From Stenotrophomonas sp. 57 (GTDB lineage Bacteria > Pseudomonadota > Gammaproteobacteria > Xanthomonadales > Xanthomonadaceae), in contig NZ_CP127407.1 of NCBI RefSeq assembly GCF_030291075.1, forward strand, positions 1,238,001 through 1,302,000: a stretch of DNA of 64,000 bases, written 5' to 3'. The position numbers and the translations under genes were made by a program. How positions within the stretch are numbered: position 1 is the first letter of the stretch; each line of letters opens with the position of its first letter. The notes below the pieces were generated by a model. That model searched no databases and was not told the origin of the DNA. It saw nothing but the letters and a program-made list of their open reading frames with translations. This document shows, in pieces, positions 18,205 to 28,278 of this stretch.

Positions 18205-20511
18205 ATGGACATCTGGAACTGGGTCGAAAAACTGCAGGGTGACCTGCGCCAGGCAGGCCAGGCGCAGAACGCGCACCTGCTCAACCGGCTCGCCGACGAG
18301 GTGAGCGAACTGCGCGTCGACCGCGTCGATGCACTGCTGCCCGAAGCACGTGCGCTGGGCAAGGCGCTGGACAATCCGTGGGTCGACGTCTACGTCGGCC
18401 ACTGGGCGCTGCGCAACCGCGTCGGCAACCGCGTTGAAGGCGAGAGTGCGCTGGGCGAGGCGGTCGCGCTGTTCGAGCGTGCGCACCGCGAAGACACCCT
18501 GGAATGCCCGCAGTCGATCTGCGTGACCCAGGATCTGGCCGCCTGCTACGGCAACATCGATGGCCCGGGCTGGGTGCCCGAGCGCGTCGAGGTATGCGAC
18601 GAAACCCTTGGCCGCATCGATCCGAGCTGGGCCTGTTTCCAGTGCCTGAGCTGCGAGAAGGCCGATGCCCTGCTCGATGATGGCCGTGGCCAGGAGGCGC
18701 TGGACTATCTGCAGGTGCAGGCCGATGCCGTGGAAGCCTGTGGCAAGGAAGTGTTCGACAGCTTCCCCGAGATGCAGATCAAGATCCTGCTTGGCATGGG
18801 CCGTGCCGAAGAAGCGTTGGCGCTGATCGAGAAGCGCGAAGCCGAAGTGGCAGCCTCCGGGGAGTACGAACCGGCCAACTGCACGGTGCCGCGTCGCTTG
18901 TCCAAGGCCTGGGCGCTGGCCCAGCTGGGCCGCGACGAAGAGGCGCTGCAGCAGCTGGTGCCGTGGAGCGAGCTGACCCCGAACTACTGGCGGCTGTGGG
19001 CAAACACCGCCGCTGCGTTGTGCCAGCGCGCCCCTGAACGCAATACCTGGGATCTGGGCACGCGCTTCAACACCATCATCGAGCACTTCGCACGGGTAGG
19101 TTCGCACCGCCTGCTGATCGAGGTGGCGGCACTGAGCCTGGAGCTGGCGCTGCAGCGTGGCGCGCGCTGGGTCGCACTGCGGCAGCTGGAACTGGCCCGC
19201 ACCCATCTGATGCAGCTGCGCCAGGATCGGGGTGCTGCGGCGCTGGTGGCAGGCCTGGCCGCGCGCATCGACGCGTTGCCGGACGTCGCGCCACTGCCGG
19301 TGCCGGCGGGCGAGCTGCTGGCATGGCTGGACGCGCAGGGCGAGCAGAACCAGTCGCGCGATCCCGAGCGCGAAGCGCAGTGGTTGCTGCAGGCGCATGC
19401 CGAGCTGCCCGATGACGAGGCGCTGGCCGACATGGCCGCCTCGGCACTGAATGCCTGCGGCGCGCAGGCCGAGGCGCGGTCGCTGCTGTGGCGATTCGTG
19501 CGCGGCCATACGCAGCACGATGGCCCGGCCGCCTACACGCTGATGCGCTGGCTGGCCGAACAGGGCGACGACGACGGACTGCGCCAGCTGGCCGATCTCT
19601 ATCGCGGCAGCGTGCCGGTGTTCGCCCACTGGTGCGAGGTGCAGCGTGCACGCCGCGTGTCCGACTGGCCGGCGCTGGAGCAGGCGGCCCGATCGCTTCT
19701 GGAGCTGTCTCCGGGCTCGCACGGCGCGCGCGGCACGCTGGCGCGCATGTACATGGAAACCGGCCGCTTCAGCGAGGCACAGGCCTGCTATGCGCAGCTG
19801 GTGGAGCTGCTGGAGGAACCCAACGCCGCGCATTGGGACCACATGAGTGCCGCCAGCGCGGCGCGTGACTGGGACGCGGTGCGCCGTTCGGCGGCAGCGA
19901 TCGGCATGGAATTGTCCAGCCAGGACGGCGTGGTCGAAGAGCCGTGGGGATGGGTGATCATCCGCAGCGAAGAGAACGGCGAACCGATGGAGTACTACGC
20001 CCGTCGCAGCGGTCCGGTGACCGCGCGCATCGTCGAGAACGCGCCGTCCAACCGCGCCCAGCAGGTGGGTGACTGGGTGGTGTTCGATGCGGCGCTGGTG
20101 CATCCGGCCCCGGAGGAAGAAGAGGCGCGCGAGCATTTCATCCCGACTTATGCGCAGGTGCATGTCCTGGAGCGCGGCGGCTTCGCCCGCAGCTGGATGA
20201 TCGATGGCGCGCACCCGGGCGAAGAGGCCTGGAATGCCTTCGTCGAGGCGGCCGAAGCACAGGGGTGGAAGGTGTGGTCACACAGCCGGCCGGACTACAC
20301 CGTCACCGACCCCGATGTGGAAGAGGGTACGCTGCCCGGCCTGCTGTTCACCGTGGCCCAGCCGCAGGACCATGCGCCGCTGGCGCTGCACCGTTTCCTG
20401 CAGCAGCACACCGCAGCGTGGCCGCATCCGCATTGCTGGCTGCGCCTGGCAGAAGCCTGCGACCAGGATCGCCAGCCGCACCTGGACGTGATCGAGCGTT
20501 ACGGGCTGTAA
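18205..20511 (+). CDS. Large TPR-type helical-repeat protein
   Basis: This 768-residue protein is soluble, without a signal peptide. It is built mostly of antiparallel helical pairs with TPR-like spacing of Ala, Gly, Leu and Tyr (for example around residues 60-100, 165-260, 390-560). The last 200 residues look globular. It follows the HSP90-like gene closely on the same strand, so a co-chaperone or client-scaffold role is plausible but inferred. A second TPR stretch ends with AAHWDHMSAASAARDW. I do not recognise a specific family. Confidence 0.7.
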   Translation: MDIWNWVEKLQGDLRQAGQAQNAHLLNRLADEVSELRVDRVDALLPEARALGKALDNPWVDVYVGHWALRNRVGNRVEGESALGEAVALFERAHREDTLECPQSICVTQDLAACYGNIDGPGWVPERVEVCDETLGRIDPSWACFQCLSCEKADALLDDGRGQEALDYLQVQADAVEACGKEVFDSFPEMQIKILLGMGRAEEALALIEKREAEVAASGEYEPANCTVPRRLSKAWALAQLGRDEEALQQLVPWSELTPNYWRLWANTAAALCQRAPERNTWDLGTRFNTIIEHFARVGSHRLLIEVAALSLELALQRGARWVALRQLELARTHLMQLRQDRGAAALVAGLAARIDALPDVAPLPVPAGELLAWLDAQGEQNQSRDPEREAQWLLQAHAELPDDEALADMAASALNACGAQAEARSLLWRFVRGHTQHDGPAAYTLMRWLAEQGDDDGLRQLADLYRGSVPVFAHWCEVQRARRVSDWPALEQAARSLLELSPGSHGARGTLARMYMETGRFSEAQACYAQLVELLEEPNAAHWDHMSAASAARDWDAVRRSAAAIGMELSSQDGVVEEPWGWVIIRSEENGEPMEYYARRSGPVTARIVENAPSNRAQQVGDWVVFDAALVHPAPEEEEAREHFIPTYAQVHVLERGGFARSWMIDGAHPGEEAWNAFVEAAEAQGWKVWSHSRPDYTVTDPDVEEGTLPGLLFTVAQPQDHAPLALHRFLQQHTAAWPHPHCWLRLAEACDQDRQPHLDVIERYGL

Positions 20512-20572
20512 GTAGAGCCGAGCCTGCGCTCGGCTTATGCTGGAACGCAGCCGAGCATGGGCTCGGCTCTAC
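20512..20572. repeat. Inverted pair of SMAG/REP elements
   Basis: A GTAGAGCCGAGC... palindrome (20512-20535) faces an inverted copy ending GGCTCGGCTCTAC (20547-20572). It begins immediately after the upstream stop codon and could act as a terminator on either strand. Confidence 0.8.
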
Positions 20573-20605
20573 AACAGATCGCCATCACGACCAAAGGAAT
20601 TGGAC

Positions 20606-21070
20606 ATGCGAAAGACAGGGATGTTGCTGATTGCCGGCCTGCTGTTGGCGCCAGCCGCACAGGCCGCGCCCGCCTGCCAGGAACCAGAGGCGGTGGCCCG
20701 TGCCTTCTACGAGGCAACGACGGGCAACGGTGATCTGCTGGAGCCGCCGCCGGCGCTGGTCAGCCCTGCCTTCGGCAAGGCACTGCGTGGAGAGCGCGCC
20801 TGCCAGCAGCGCGAAGAGGGCATCTGCACAATCGATTCGGATCCGTGGCTGGATGCGCAGGACGGTGACATCGAAACCCCGGTGCGCTACAGCTGGAAGG
20901 AAGCTTCGGCCTCCGCCGGCCAGGTCGAGATGCGCTATTCGGTGTGGAAGAAGGCCTACCTGACCCGCCTGCCAATGGTGCGCCACGGGCAGGGGTGCTG
21001 GCAGGTTGATGACATCGTCACCAACAGTGGTCGTTCGGTGCGGAAGATCCTGGCCCAGCCGCTGCCTTGA
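20606..21070 (+). CDS. Small secreted protein, DUF3828-like
   Basis: The 154-residue protein starts at ATG 20606 behind AAAGGA. It has a clear signal peptide (LLIAGLLLAPAAQA, cleavage before APACQ). The mature part has four Cys and the layout of periplasmic DUF3828-type proteins: a short helical start (AVARAFYEA), then a beta-rich domain with QVEMRYSVWKK. The role is unknown. It is isolated between a SMAG pair and a convergent membrane gene. Confidence 0.6.
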   Translation: MRKTGMLLIAGLLLAPAAQAAPACQEPEAVARAFYEATTGNGDLLEPPPALVSPAFGKALRGERACQQREEGICTIDSDPWLDAQDGDIETPVRYSWKEASASAGQVEMRYSVWKKAYLTRLPMVRHGQGCWQVDDIVTNSGRSVRKILAQPLP

Positions 21071-21169
21071 TCGCGTACGGCATCCACGCATGATGCGTTC
21101 CCGTTGCCGGCCAGCGGCCCGCACTACCAGGTGATGTTGGGCGGGTGCCGACCGTCGGTCGGCACGCCT

Positions 21170-21964
21170 TCATCGCGAATGCCCGAACACCAGTTCGATC
21201 ACGAACTGGCTGCCGAAGAAGGCCAGCAGCAGCAACAGCATCGCCGACAGCGTCCAGTGCACCGCCTTCACCCCGCGCCAGCCGTAGCGACGGCGGCCGA
21301 CCAGCAGCACGCCGAACACGAGCCACGACAGCACGCTCAGTACGGTCTTGTGCACCAGCTTCTGCGCCAGCAGGTCGTCGACGAACAGCACCCCGGTGAC
21401 CAGGGTGAGGGTCAGCAGCGCGAAGCCGACGGTGATGACCCGGAACAGCAGCGATTCCAGGTCGGCCAGCGGCGGCAGTGCGCGCAGCCACGGGCGGAAC
21501 TCACGACGGCGCAATGCACGCTCCTGCAGCCACAGCATGATCGCCAGCAGCGCGGCGATGCTCAGCGTCGCGTAGGCCAGCAGCGCCAGCCAGGCATGAG
21601 TGGCCAGGCGCCAGCCCAGCACCTTGCTCGGTTCGTGGCCGTAGCCGTGGTAGGCCAGCAGCAGTACCGCGGCCAGCGGAAACACCACCACGCCCAGCGC
21701 CGACATCCGCCCGCGCGCACCGACCAGCGAAGTCAGCCAGGCCATGCCCAGGCCGACCAGCGACAGCGCGGCGAAGAAGTGCATGTCCGGCCCGCCGTTG
21801 GTGCGCATCGCCACCATCACGTGGTAGCCGCCATGCAGCACCATCGCCGGCAGGGCCGGCCACAGCCAGGCAGGCGCACCAGCGGTCCCATCGCGGCCGA
21901 GCGCGCGCACCAGCAGGGCGCTGGCAGCCAGGTACAGCAGGACGGCGATGAGAACGATTGTCAT
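21170..21964 (-). CDS. YpjD/CcsA-type inner-membrane protein
   Basis: This 264-residue protein has eight predicted helices. It carries the cytochrome c assembly (CcsA/CcmC) family pattern, including HGGYHVM, WLATHAWLALLAY-like and LVHKTVLSVLSW segments with conserved His residues. Paralogues of the YpjD type sit divergently next to ffh in many gammaproteobacteria, and this gene is divergent from ffh as well. Whether it handles heme is not shown. Confidence 0.8.
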   Translation of the reverse strand: MTIVLIAVLLYLAASALLVRALGRDGTAGAPAWLWPALPAMVLHGGYHVMVAMRTNGGPDMHFFAALSLVGLGMAWLTSLVGARGRMSALGVVVFPLAAVLLLAYHGYGHEPSKVLGWRLATHAWLALLAYATLSIAALLAIMLWLQERALRRREFRPWLRALPPLADLESLLFRVITVGFALLTLTLVTGVLFVDDLLAQKLVHKTVLSVLSWLVFGVLLVGRRRYGWRGVKAVHWTLSAMLLLLLAFFGSQFVIELVFGHSR

Positions 21965-22086
21965 CGTTGCAGTTTCGCATACCCCTGCGGTGGTGGCGAC
22001 GGCCGCAGCGCCGCAGCCCGGGGACAGGGGCGGACCCGTTATACTGTCTGCCTTATTGTCCCCCGCTTTCAGACAGGTTGCGCCGC

Positions 22087-23463
22087 ATGTTCGAGTCCCT
22101 GACCCAGCGCCTTTCCGGCACCATCGAGCGCCTGCGTGGCCGTGGCCGCCTGACCGAAGAGAACATCCGCGAGGCGACCCGCGAGGTCCGCATCGCGCTG
22201 CTCGAAGCCGACGTGGCGCTGCCGGTGGTGCAGGCGCTGATCGAGCGCATCAAGGTGCGCGCGGTCGGCCAGGAAGTGCTGAAGTCGCTGACCCCGGGCC
22301 AGGCCCTGATCAAGGTCGTGCGCGACGAGCTGACCGCGGTGATGGGTGCTGAAGCCAGCGACCTGAACCTGAATGTTCCGGCCCCGGCCATCATCCTGAT
22401 GGCAGGCCTGCAGGGTGCCGGCAAGACCACCACGGTGGGCAAGCTGGCCAAGCACCTGAAGGAAAAGCGCAAGAAAAAGGTGATGGTGGTCTCGGCCGAC
22501 GTGTACCGTCCTGCCGCGATCGAGCAGCTGAAGACCCTGGCCGAGCAGGTCGGCGTGCTGTTCTTCCCGTCCAGCGCCGACCAGAAGCCGGAGGCCATCG
22601 TCCGCGCCGCCATCGACGATGCACGCAAGTCGTTCGTCGACGTGCTGCTGGTCGATACCGCCGGCCGCCTGGCCATCGACGAAGCGATGATGGCCGAGAT
22701 CAAGGCCCTGCACGCGGCGGTGAACCCGGCCGAAACCCTGTTCGTGGTCGACGCCATGACCGGCCAGGACGCGGCCAACACCGCCAAGGCCTTCGGCGAT
22801 GCCCTGCCGCTGACCGGCGTGGTGCTGACCAAGACCGACGGTGACGCCCGTGGCGGTGCCGCGCTGAGCGTGCGCTACATCACCGGCAAGCCAATCAAGT
22901 TTGTCGGTGTCAGCGAAAAGCCGGAAGGCCTGGATGTGTTCCATCCGGACCGTATCGCCAGCCGCATCCTCGACATGGGCGACGTGCTGTCGCTGGTCGA
23001 GCAGGTCGAGCAGCAGGTCGACAAGGACAAGGCCGCCAAGCTGGCCGAGAAGGTCGCCAAGGGCAAGAAGTTCGACCTGAACGACATGCGTGACCAGCTT
23101 GAGCAGATGCAGAACATGGGCGGCATCGGCGGCCTGATGGACAAGCTGCCGGGCCTGGGCAACATCCCCGACCACCTGAAGCAGCAGGTCAGCCAGGGCA
23201 AGGAAGTGCCGCGCATGATCGCCATCATCGGCTCGATGACCAAGAAGGAACGGCGCAACCCGAACCTGCTCAACGGCTCGCGCCGCGCGCGCATCGCCAA
23301 GGGCTCGGGCGTGACCCCGGCCGACGTCAACAAGCTGATGAAGCAGTACATGCAGATGGAAAAAATGATGAGCAAGATGGCCGGCGGCGGCATGAAGGGC
23401 ATGTTGCGCAGCATGAAGGGCATGATGGGCGCCATGGGCGGCCGTGGCATGCCGTTCCGTTGA
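22087..23463 (+). CDS. ffh: Signal recognition particle GTPase Ffh
   Basis: This 458-residue protein component of the SRP targets inner-membrane proteins to FtsY and SecYEG. The N domain is followed by the GTPase: GLQGAGKTTT near residue 107, DTAGR near 189 and TKTDGDARGG near 247. The methionine-rich M domain that binds 4.5S RNA and signal sequences ends in MKGMLRSMKGMMGAMGG. I chose ATG 22087 (MFESLTQRL), the family start, over the longer open frame. TATACT at 22040-22045 could be its -10 box, though no good -35 is visible. Confidence 0.97.
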   Translation: MFESLTQRLSGTIERLRGRGRLTEENIREATREVRIALLEADVALPVVQALIERIKVRAVGQEVLKSLTPGQALIKVVRDELTAVMGAEASDLNLNVPAPAIILMAGLQGAGKTTTVGKLAKHLKEKRKKKVMVVSADVYRPAAIEQLKTLAEQVGVLFFPSSADQKPEAIVRAAIDDARKSFVDVLLVDTAGRLAIDEAMMAEIKALHAAVNPAETLFVVDAMTGQDAANTAKAFGDALPLTGVVLTKTDGDARGGAALSVRYITGKPIKFVGVSEKPEGLDVFHPDRIASRILDMGDVLSLVEQVEQQVDKDKAAKLAEKVAKGKKFDLNDMRDQLEQMQNMGGIGGLMDKLPGLGNIPDHLKQQVSQGKEVPRMIAIIGSMTKKERRNPNLLNGSRRARIAKGSGVTPADVNKLMKQYMQMEKMMSKMAGGGMKGMLRSMKGMMGAMGGRGMPFR

Positions 23464-23492
23464 TGACGGCCCCGGTCGCAGTGTGATGCAGC

Positions 23493-23512
23493 GCCCGAGC
23501 CCACGCTCGGGC
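23493..23512. terminator. Hairpin after ffh
   Basis: GCCCGAGC/GCTCGGGC stem with loop CCAC, followed by a second GGCGGCGC-AA-GCGCCGC hairpin. It lacks a T run, so it may be a REP relic acting as a terminator. Confidence 0.4.
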
Positions 23513-23609
23513 GGCGGCGCAAGCGCCGCAGCAGGCGGTCGGGCAACGGGCTCGACGCCACCCCCGTCCTGCGCGCACCATGGGGGCCTGTCAGAAACGA
23601 TGGGCCGTC

Positions 23610-24686
23610 ATGCAGAGTTCCGCCGTAGCTTCCCGCGTCGAGGCGTTCTGCCGGCGCTTTGGCGTTTCCGTTCCAATCCTGCTGGCCCCGATGGCCGGTG
23701 CCTGCCCGGTGCCGTTGTCGGCTGCGCTGGCCAACGCCGGCAGCATGGGGGCGATGGGCGCGGTGCTGTCGTCATCGGCGGATATCGGTCGTTGGATGGA
23801 CGATTTCCGCGCCGCTTCGACCGGCCCGGCGCAGGTGAACCTGTGGGTGCCGGATCCGGCACCGACCCGTGATGTCGCCGCCGAAGCTGCCAGCCGCGCA
23901 TTCCTCGCGCAATGGGGCCCGGACGTGCCCGCCAGTGCCGCCGATGCCACGCCGGTCGATTTCGACGAACAGTTCGCTGCCTTGCTGGCCGCGCACCCGG
24001 CGGTGGCCTCGACCATCATGGGCGTGCTGTCGCCGCGCCACGTGCAGCACTTGAAGGACGCCGGCATCGCCTGGATCGCCTGCGCGACCACGCTGGCCGA
24101 AGCGCGCGCCGCGCAGGACGCCGGCGCCGACGCGGTGGTGGCGCAGGGCGCCGAAGCCGGTGGTCATCGCGGTGCGTTCGACCCGAGCCTGGCCGAGCGC
24201 CAGCTGGTGGGTCTGTTCGCGCTGCTGCCGCGTTTGGCCGATCACCTGCAGATTCCGGTGATCGCCGCCGGTGGCATCGCCGATGGCCGCGGCATCGCTG
24301 CAGCGCTTACGTTGGGGGCCAGTGCCGTGCAGATCGGTACGGCCTTCCTGCGCACGCCCGAAGCAGCGATCGCCTCGGCATGGGCCGACGGGCTGGCCGC
24401 CAGCGAACCGGAAGACACCTGGCCGACCCGCGCCTTCAGTGGTCGGCTGGGGCGTGGCCTGGCCACGCCGTATGTGCGCGCCGCTGCCGCGGAGGGTGCC
24501 CCGGCGCCACGTCCGTACCCGGTGCAGCGTGCCCTGACCGCGCCGATGCGCAGGCAGGCGGCGCAGGAAAACCGCCTGGCGGCGATGCAGGCCTGGGCCG
24601 GGCAGTCGGCGTGGATGGCGCCGGCAGCACCCGCCGCCGACGTGCTGCGCGACATGTGGCAACAGGCGCAGGCACTGCTGCGATGA
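23610..24686 (+). CDS. Nitronate monooxygenase-like flavoprotein
   Basis: This 358-residue TIM-barrel FMN protein of the NMO/2-nitropropane dioxygenase family shows LLAPMAGA at the first strand, [10 protein letters not shown] (FMN and substrate loop), and [17 protein letters not shown] with [13 protein letters not shown] (phosphate binding). Family members oxidise alkyl nitronates; the physiological substrate here cannot be read. ATG 23610 is the likely start, though an ATG at 23580 is in frame. The stop overlaps the next gene by four bases (ATGA), so the pair is co-translated. Confidence 0.85.
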   Translation: MQSSAVASRVEAFCRRFGVSVPILLAPMAGACPVPLSAALANAGSMGAMGAVLSSSADIGRWMDDFRAASTGPAQVNLWVPDPAPTRDVAAEAASRAFLAQWGPDVPASAADATPVDFDEQFAALLAAHPAVASTIMGVLSPRHVQHLKDAGIAWIACATTLAEARAAQDAGADAVVAQGAEAGGHRGAFDPSLAERQLVGLFALLPRLADHLQIPVIAAGGIADGRGIAAALTLGASAVQIGTAFLRTPEAAIASAWADGLAASEPEDTWPTRAFSGRLGRGLATPYVRAAAAEGAPAPRPYPVQRALTAPMRRQAAQENRLAAMQAWAGQSAWMAPAAPAADVLRDMWQQAQALLR

Positions 24687-25495
24687 CGCTGACCTGCAAC
24701 GGCCAGCCGGCGCAGGTGGAGGATGTGTTGCCCGCGCTGGTGAATTACGGCCATTTCACCTCGTTGCAGGTGCGTAACCACGCCGTGCAGGGCCTGGACC
24801 TGCATCTGGCGCGGCTGTCGCAGGCCACGCGCGAGCTGTTCGGCAGCGCACTGGATACGGCGCAGGTGCGGGGTTGGATGGCGCAGGCACTGCAGCAGGC
24901 CCGGCAGGCCGATGCCTCGCTGCGGGTGACGGTGTACTCGCGCCACTTCGATTTCCGCAATCCGCTGGCGGCGGTGCCGGTGGACGTGCTGGTGGCGGTG
25001 TCCGCGCCGGTGACGCTGACGGCGGCCAAGCGTGTACGCAGCGTGGTCTGGCAGCGTGAATTGCCGCAGATCAAGCACGTGGGCACGTTCGGCCTGTTTG
25101 CCGAGCGACGTGCGGCGATGGCGGAAGGATTCGACGATGTGCTGTTCGTGACCGCCGATGGCGACGTGAGCGAGGGCAGCACCTGGAATCTGGCCGTGCA
25201 TGATGGTGAACGGCTGCTCTGGCCGCAGGCGCCGGCGCTGCGCGGGATCGCCGAGACGCTGCTGAAGCAGCATTGGCCCGGCGCGCAGTTGACGCAGCCG
25301 CTGCGGCTGGCCGGTCTGGCCGGCGTGAAGGCGGCTTTTGCCTGCAATGCCAGCGGCCTGTGGGCGCTGGAGGCCATTGACGGGCATGTCCTGCCCGGCT
25401 CGCAGGCCTTGGCTGAACAGGCAAGGGCGGTGCTGGCGGCGGTGTGTTGGGACAGATTCGGGTCAGATCCCTTCTGCGCCGCAAAAGGGACCTGA
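24683..25495 (+). CDS. PLP-dependent class IV aminotransferase / ADC lyase-like
   Basis: This 270-residue protein of fold type IV resembles PabC and branched-chain aminotransferases. Lys131 in QIKHVGTFG is the probable PLP Schiff-base lysine, and EGSTWNLAV is the usual loop after it. It overlaps the NMO gene by four bases. Its last dozen or so residues (about [15 protein letters not shown]) are encoded by a dispersed palindromic repeat at 25459-25500, so the native C terminus has probably been replaced. It could be aminodeoxychorismate lyase or a D-amino acid-type enzyme; sequence alone does not decide. Confidence 0.75.
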   Translation: MTLTCNGQPAQVEDVLPALVNYGHFTSLQVRNHAVQGLDLHLARLSQATRELFGSALDTAQVRGWMAQALQQARQADASLRVTVYSRHFDFRNPLAAVPVDVLVAVSAPVTLTAAKRVRSVVWQRELPQIKHVGTFGLFAERRAAMAEGFDDVLFVTADGDVSEGSTWNLAVHDGERLLWPQAPALRGIAETLLKQHWPGAQLTQPLRLAGLAGVKAAFACNASGLWALEAIDGHVLPGSQALAEQARAVLAAVCWDRFGSDPFCAAKGT

Positions 25496-25500
25496 CCCCG
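25459..25500. repeat. Second copy of the GGGTC.GATCCCTT palindrome
   Basis: GGGTCAGATCCCTT faces AAGGGACCTGACCC around TCTGCGCCGCA-like spacer bases. It resembles the element at 12512-12549 and forms the 3' end of the aminotransferase gene. Confidence 0.7.
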
Positions 25501-25517
25501 GAAGTTCACCCCCGGGG

Positions 25518-25546
25518 TTGGCTCGGCCGGGCTCTGCCGCTATAAT
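25518..25546 (+). promoter_or_regulatory. Sigma-70 promoter of the rpsP operon
   Basis: TTGGCT at 25518-25523 and a consensus TATAAT at 25541-25546 are separated by 17 bases, with rpsP starting 48 bases after the -10 box. Confidence 0.75.
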
Positions 25547-25594
25547 CGCCCGCTTACCTCGCCATCCTGGCGACTGGGCAATAGGAAAAACACC

Positions 25595-25855
25595 ATGGTC
25601 AAGATTCGACTGACCCGCGGCGGCGCCAAGAAGCGTCCGTTCTACCACATCATCGTCACCGACGTGCGCAGCGCGCGCGACGGCCGCAACATCGAGCGCG
25701 TTGGTTTCTACAACCCGGTCGCCCAGGGCGGCGAGAAGCGCATCGAGCTGGACCTGGCCCGCGTTGACCATTGGGTCAAGAACGGCGCCCAGCCGACCGA
25801 CAAGGTCCGCAACCTGATCAAGGAAGCGGCCAAGTCCCAGGCCGCTGCGGCCTGA
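25595..25855 (+). CDS. rpsP: 30S ribosomal protein S16
   Basis: This 86-residue S16 protein binds 16S rRNA early in 30S assembly. It begins [19 protein letters not shown], the family signature, and has the [19 protein letters not shown] region. It leads rpsP-rimM-trmD-rplS, the same order as in E. coli, and is preceded by a strong sigma-70 promoter. Confidence 0.98.
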   Translation: MVKIRLTRGGAKKRPFYHIIVTDVRSARDGRNIERVGFYNPVAQGGEKRIELDLARVDHWVKNGAQPTDKVRNLIKEAAKSQAAAA

Positions 25856-25899
25856 TCCTGACGGGCCACGCTTCGGCGTGGCCCTCCTGGTTGAAGCAG

Positions 25900-26412
25900 A
25901 TGAAAGATATCGAGCGCCGCATCCTGCTGGGCAGGGTTGTCGGCGCTTTTGGTGTGCGCGGCGAGATCAAGCTCGAGTCCTGGACCGAGCCACGTTCCGC
26001 CATTTTCCGTTACCAGCCGTGGATCGTGCGCAGCCCGTCAGGCGTGGAAACCACGATTGAAGGTGTGCGTGGCCGCGACAGCGGCAAGCACCTGGTCGCC
26101 CGTTTCCCCGGCGTCGAGGACCGTAATGCGGTCGAAGCGATGCGCGGCACCGAGATCTACGTGGCCCGCAGTGCCTTGCCGCCGCCGAAGCCCGATGAGT
26201 ATTACTGGGTGGACCTGGAAGGCCTGGATGTGAAGACCACCGAGGGCGTTGCCCTGGGCCAGGTCTCACACCTGTTCAGCACCGGCGCCAATGACGTGGT
26301 GGTGGTCCGGGGTGACCGTGAGCGGATGATTCCGTTCGTGCAGCCGGACTTCGTCAAATCGGTCGACTTCGAGGCCAACCTGGTCGTGGTCGACTGGGAT
26401 CCCGAGTTCTGA
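25900..26412 (+). CDS. rimM: 16S rRNA processing protein RimM
   Basis: This 170-residue 30S maturation factor binds S19. The N-terminal RimM barrel ([18 protein letters not shown]) and the C-terminal PRC-barrel with [13 protein letters not shown] are both complete. ATG 25900 gives the family start; the frame is open further upstream into rpsP but without homology. It lies 44 bases after rpsP and 8 bases before trmD. Confidence 0.96.
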   Translation: MKDIERRILLGRVVGAFGVRGEIKLESWTEPRSAIFRYQPWIVRSPSGVETTIEGVRGRDSGKHLVARFPGVEDRNAVEAMRGTEIYVARSALPPPKPDEYYWVDLEGLDVKTTEGVALGQVSHLFSTGANDVVVVRGDRERMIPFVQPDFVKSVDFEANLVVVDWDPEF

Positions 26413-26420
26413 GTGTGAGC

Positions 26421-27179
26421 ATGCGTTTCGACGTCATCACCCTGTTTCCCGAGTTCCTCGCCCAGTCCGCTGGATTGGGCGTGGTCGGGCGCGCGCAGGA
26501 GAAGGGGTTGTTCAGCCTGCATGGCTGGAACCCCCGTGATTACGCCGAAGGCAACTACCGCCGGGTGGACGACCGTCCGTTCGGCGGTGGCCCGGGCATG
26601 GTGATGCTGATCGAGCCGCTGCAGGCCTGCCTGCAGGCGATCCGCGATGCTGATCCGACCCCGGCGCGGGTGATTTACCTCAGCCCACAGGGTGCGCCGT
26701 TGACCCAGGCCAAGGTGCGGGAACTGGCGGCATTGCCGCGCCTGGTCCTGCTCTGCGGCCGTTATGAAGGCATCGACGAGCGTTTCCTGGAGGCCAACGT
26801 CGACGAGGAGATTTCCCTCGGCGACTACGTGCTGTCCGGCGGCGAACTGGGTGCGGCGGTGATCATCGACGCCGTGGCCCGGCTGCAGGACGGTGCCCTG
26901 AATGACGCTGAATCGGCGGCGCAGGACAGCTTCGAGGGTGACCTTGGCCTGCTCGACTGCCCGCATTACAGCCAGCCGGCCCAGCATCCGCTGGGTGATG
27001 TGCCGGATGTGCTGCGCTCGGGCAACCACGCGGCCATCGCTGCCTGGCGCCGTCAGCAGTCGCTGGTCCGTACCGCCGAGAGGCGCCCGGACCTGCTGGA
27101 TGAACAGGCGCTGGGCAAGGCCGACCGCAAACTGCTGGAACAGGGCCGCCAGGCCCGGAAACAGAAGGCCAACCCCTAG
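26421..27179 (+). CDS. trmD: tRNA (guanine-N1)-methyltransferase
   Basis: This 252-residue SPOUT-class enzyme makes m1G37 in tRNAs, preventing frameshifting. ATG 26421 ([13 protein letters not shown]) is preferred over GTG 26415. The knotted AdoMet site is visible as [15 protein letters not shown] and [15 protein letters not shown]. The C-terminal anticodon-binding part has the usual pattern of PHYSQP. It is the third gene of the S16 operon. Confidence 0.97.
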   Translation: MRFDVITLFPEFLAQSAGLGVVGRAQEKGLFSLHGWNPRDYAEGNYRRVDDRPFGGGPGMVMLIEPLQACLQAIRDADPTPARVIYLSPQGAPLTQAKVRELAALPRLVLLCGRYEGIDERFLEANVDEEISLGDYVLSGGELGAAVIIDAVARLQDGALNDAESAAQDSFEGDLGLLDCPHYSQPAQHPLGDVPDVLRSGNHAAIAAWRRQQSLVRTAERRPDLLDEQALGKADRKLLEQGRQARKQKANP

Positions 27180-27333
27180 CGCAGGGCTGGCTTTATCGGC
27201 TATCATGACCAATTACCGCCAGCCACGGCCGGCGCGCGCAATACCCACAACAAACGTGCAGCACAGTCCGGTGACTGCATGAGCCTACGTTGTCGACACG
27301 ACACGCCCACCCGAACAAGAATCGGTGTAACCC

Positions 27334-27735
27334 ATGAGCAAGCTGAACAAGTCCATCGTCGCGGAATTCGAATCCGCCCAGATCACCCGTGAACTGCCGA
27401 AGTTCAGCCAGGGCGACACCGTTGTCGTCAACGTGAAGGTGAAGGAAGGCAGCCGCGAGCGCGTGCAGGCCTACGAAGGCGTCGTCATCGCCACCAAGAA
27501 CGCCGGCCTGAACTCCTCGTTCACCGTCCGCAAGATCTCGCACGGCTACGGCGTCGAGCGCGTTTTCCAGACCCACAGCGCCATCATCGACTCGGTCGAA
27601 GTGAAGCGTCGTGGTAAGGTCCGCGCCGGCAAGCTGTACTACCTGCGTGGCCTGGAAGGCAAGGCTGCCCGCATCAAGGAAGACCTGGCTGCCGCGGCTG
27701 CCGCCAAGGCTGCCCGTCTGGCCGAAAAGGCCTGA
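27334..27735 (+). CDS. rplS: 50S ribosomal protein L19
   Basis: This 133-residue L19 protein sits at the subunit interface. Motifs [27 protein letters not shown] and the basic [11 protein letters not shown] are all present. The C-terminal extension is Ala/Lys-rich and about 20 residues longer than in E. coli. It lies 154 bases after trmD and is followed by a double hairpin terminator. Confidence 0.97.
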   Translation: MSKLNKSIVAEFESAQITRELPKFSQGDTVVVNVKVKEGSRERVQAYEGVVIATKNAGLNSSFTVRKISHGYGVERVFQTHSAIIDSVEVKRRGKVRAGKLYYLRGLEGKAARIKEDLAAAAAAKAARLAEKA

Positions 27736-27737
27736 TA

Positions 27738-27781
27738 AACAACTTCGGTTGTTGCCGCGACGGCCACCTTCGGGTGGCCGT
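27738..27781 (+). terminator. Double hairpin terminator of the rpsP-rplS operon
   Basis: AACAAC-TTCG-GTTGTT (about 27738-27753) is followed by ACGGCCACC-TTCG-GGTGGCCGT (27760-27781) and a T-rich tail. Confidence 0.75.
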
Positions 27782-27817
27782 TTGCGTTTCCGGCATCGCA
27801 TCGGCCACGATCAGCGG

Positions 27818-28198
27818 ATGAACGACGTCAACCCGCGCTATCCGGTTGCGATCCAGTCGGCGCTGCGCTTTCTCGACGGCAGGGGGCTGGCGCGCGTGCA
27901 GTCGGCGCCGCTGCTGCACCGCCTGCTGTGGCGCCTGGGCATTGCCCTGCCGCCACCGATCCTCGCCGGCTTCGGCATCAATGCGCTGGTGCAGGGCCTG
28001 CTGTTCGGCCTGTTCTGGGCCGCGCTGATGTGGCTGATGCTGTGGCAGGGCAGCGAACGCCCGCTGGCGTTGCTGCTGGTGGCCGGGCTGTTGGCCGGTG
28101 CGCTGTTCGGCGTGGTGATGGCGGCGCTGATGCGCTCGCTGCGTCGACACCGCAAGCTGCCGGAGTGGCGCCAGTTCCGCGCGGGGCAGGCGGACTGA
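27818..28198 (+). CDS. Small membrane protein, DUF6404-like
   Basis: This 126-residue protein starts at ATG 27818. A short cytoplasmic N-terminal helix bundle is followed by two membrane helices (about residues 55-75 and 80-100) separated by a short loop, and a basic C terminus (RSLRRHRKLPEW). The layout LLHRLLWRLGIALPPPILAGF before the first helix fits the DUF6404 type. The function is unknown. It stands alone after the L19 terminator. Confidence 0.55.
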   Translation: MNDVNPRYPVAIQSALRFLDGRGLARVQSAPLLHRLLWRLGIALPPPILAGFGINALVQGLLFGLFWAALMWLMLWQGSERPLALLLVAGLLAGALFGVVMAALMRSLRRHRKLPEWRQFRAGQAD

Positions 28199-28278
28199 AC
28201 CGATGGCGCACCGCGCCGTGACCGACAGGCGCGCGTCGCGCTAGGCTGCCGGCATCATCCCGATGGAGGTGCTGTGCG

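Noticed and set aside
18184..20214. Minus-strand open frame of about 676 codons opposite the TPR gene
   Set aside because: Shadow of high third-position GC; the plus-strand protein has coherent helical repeats and a better start.
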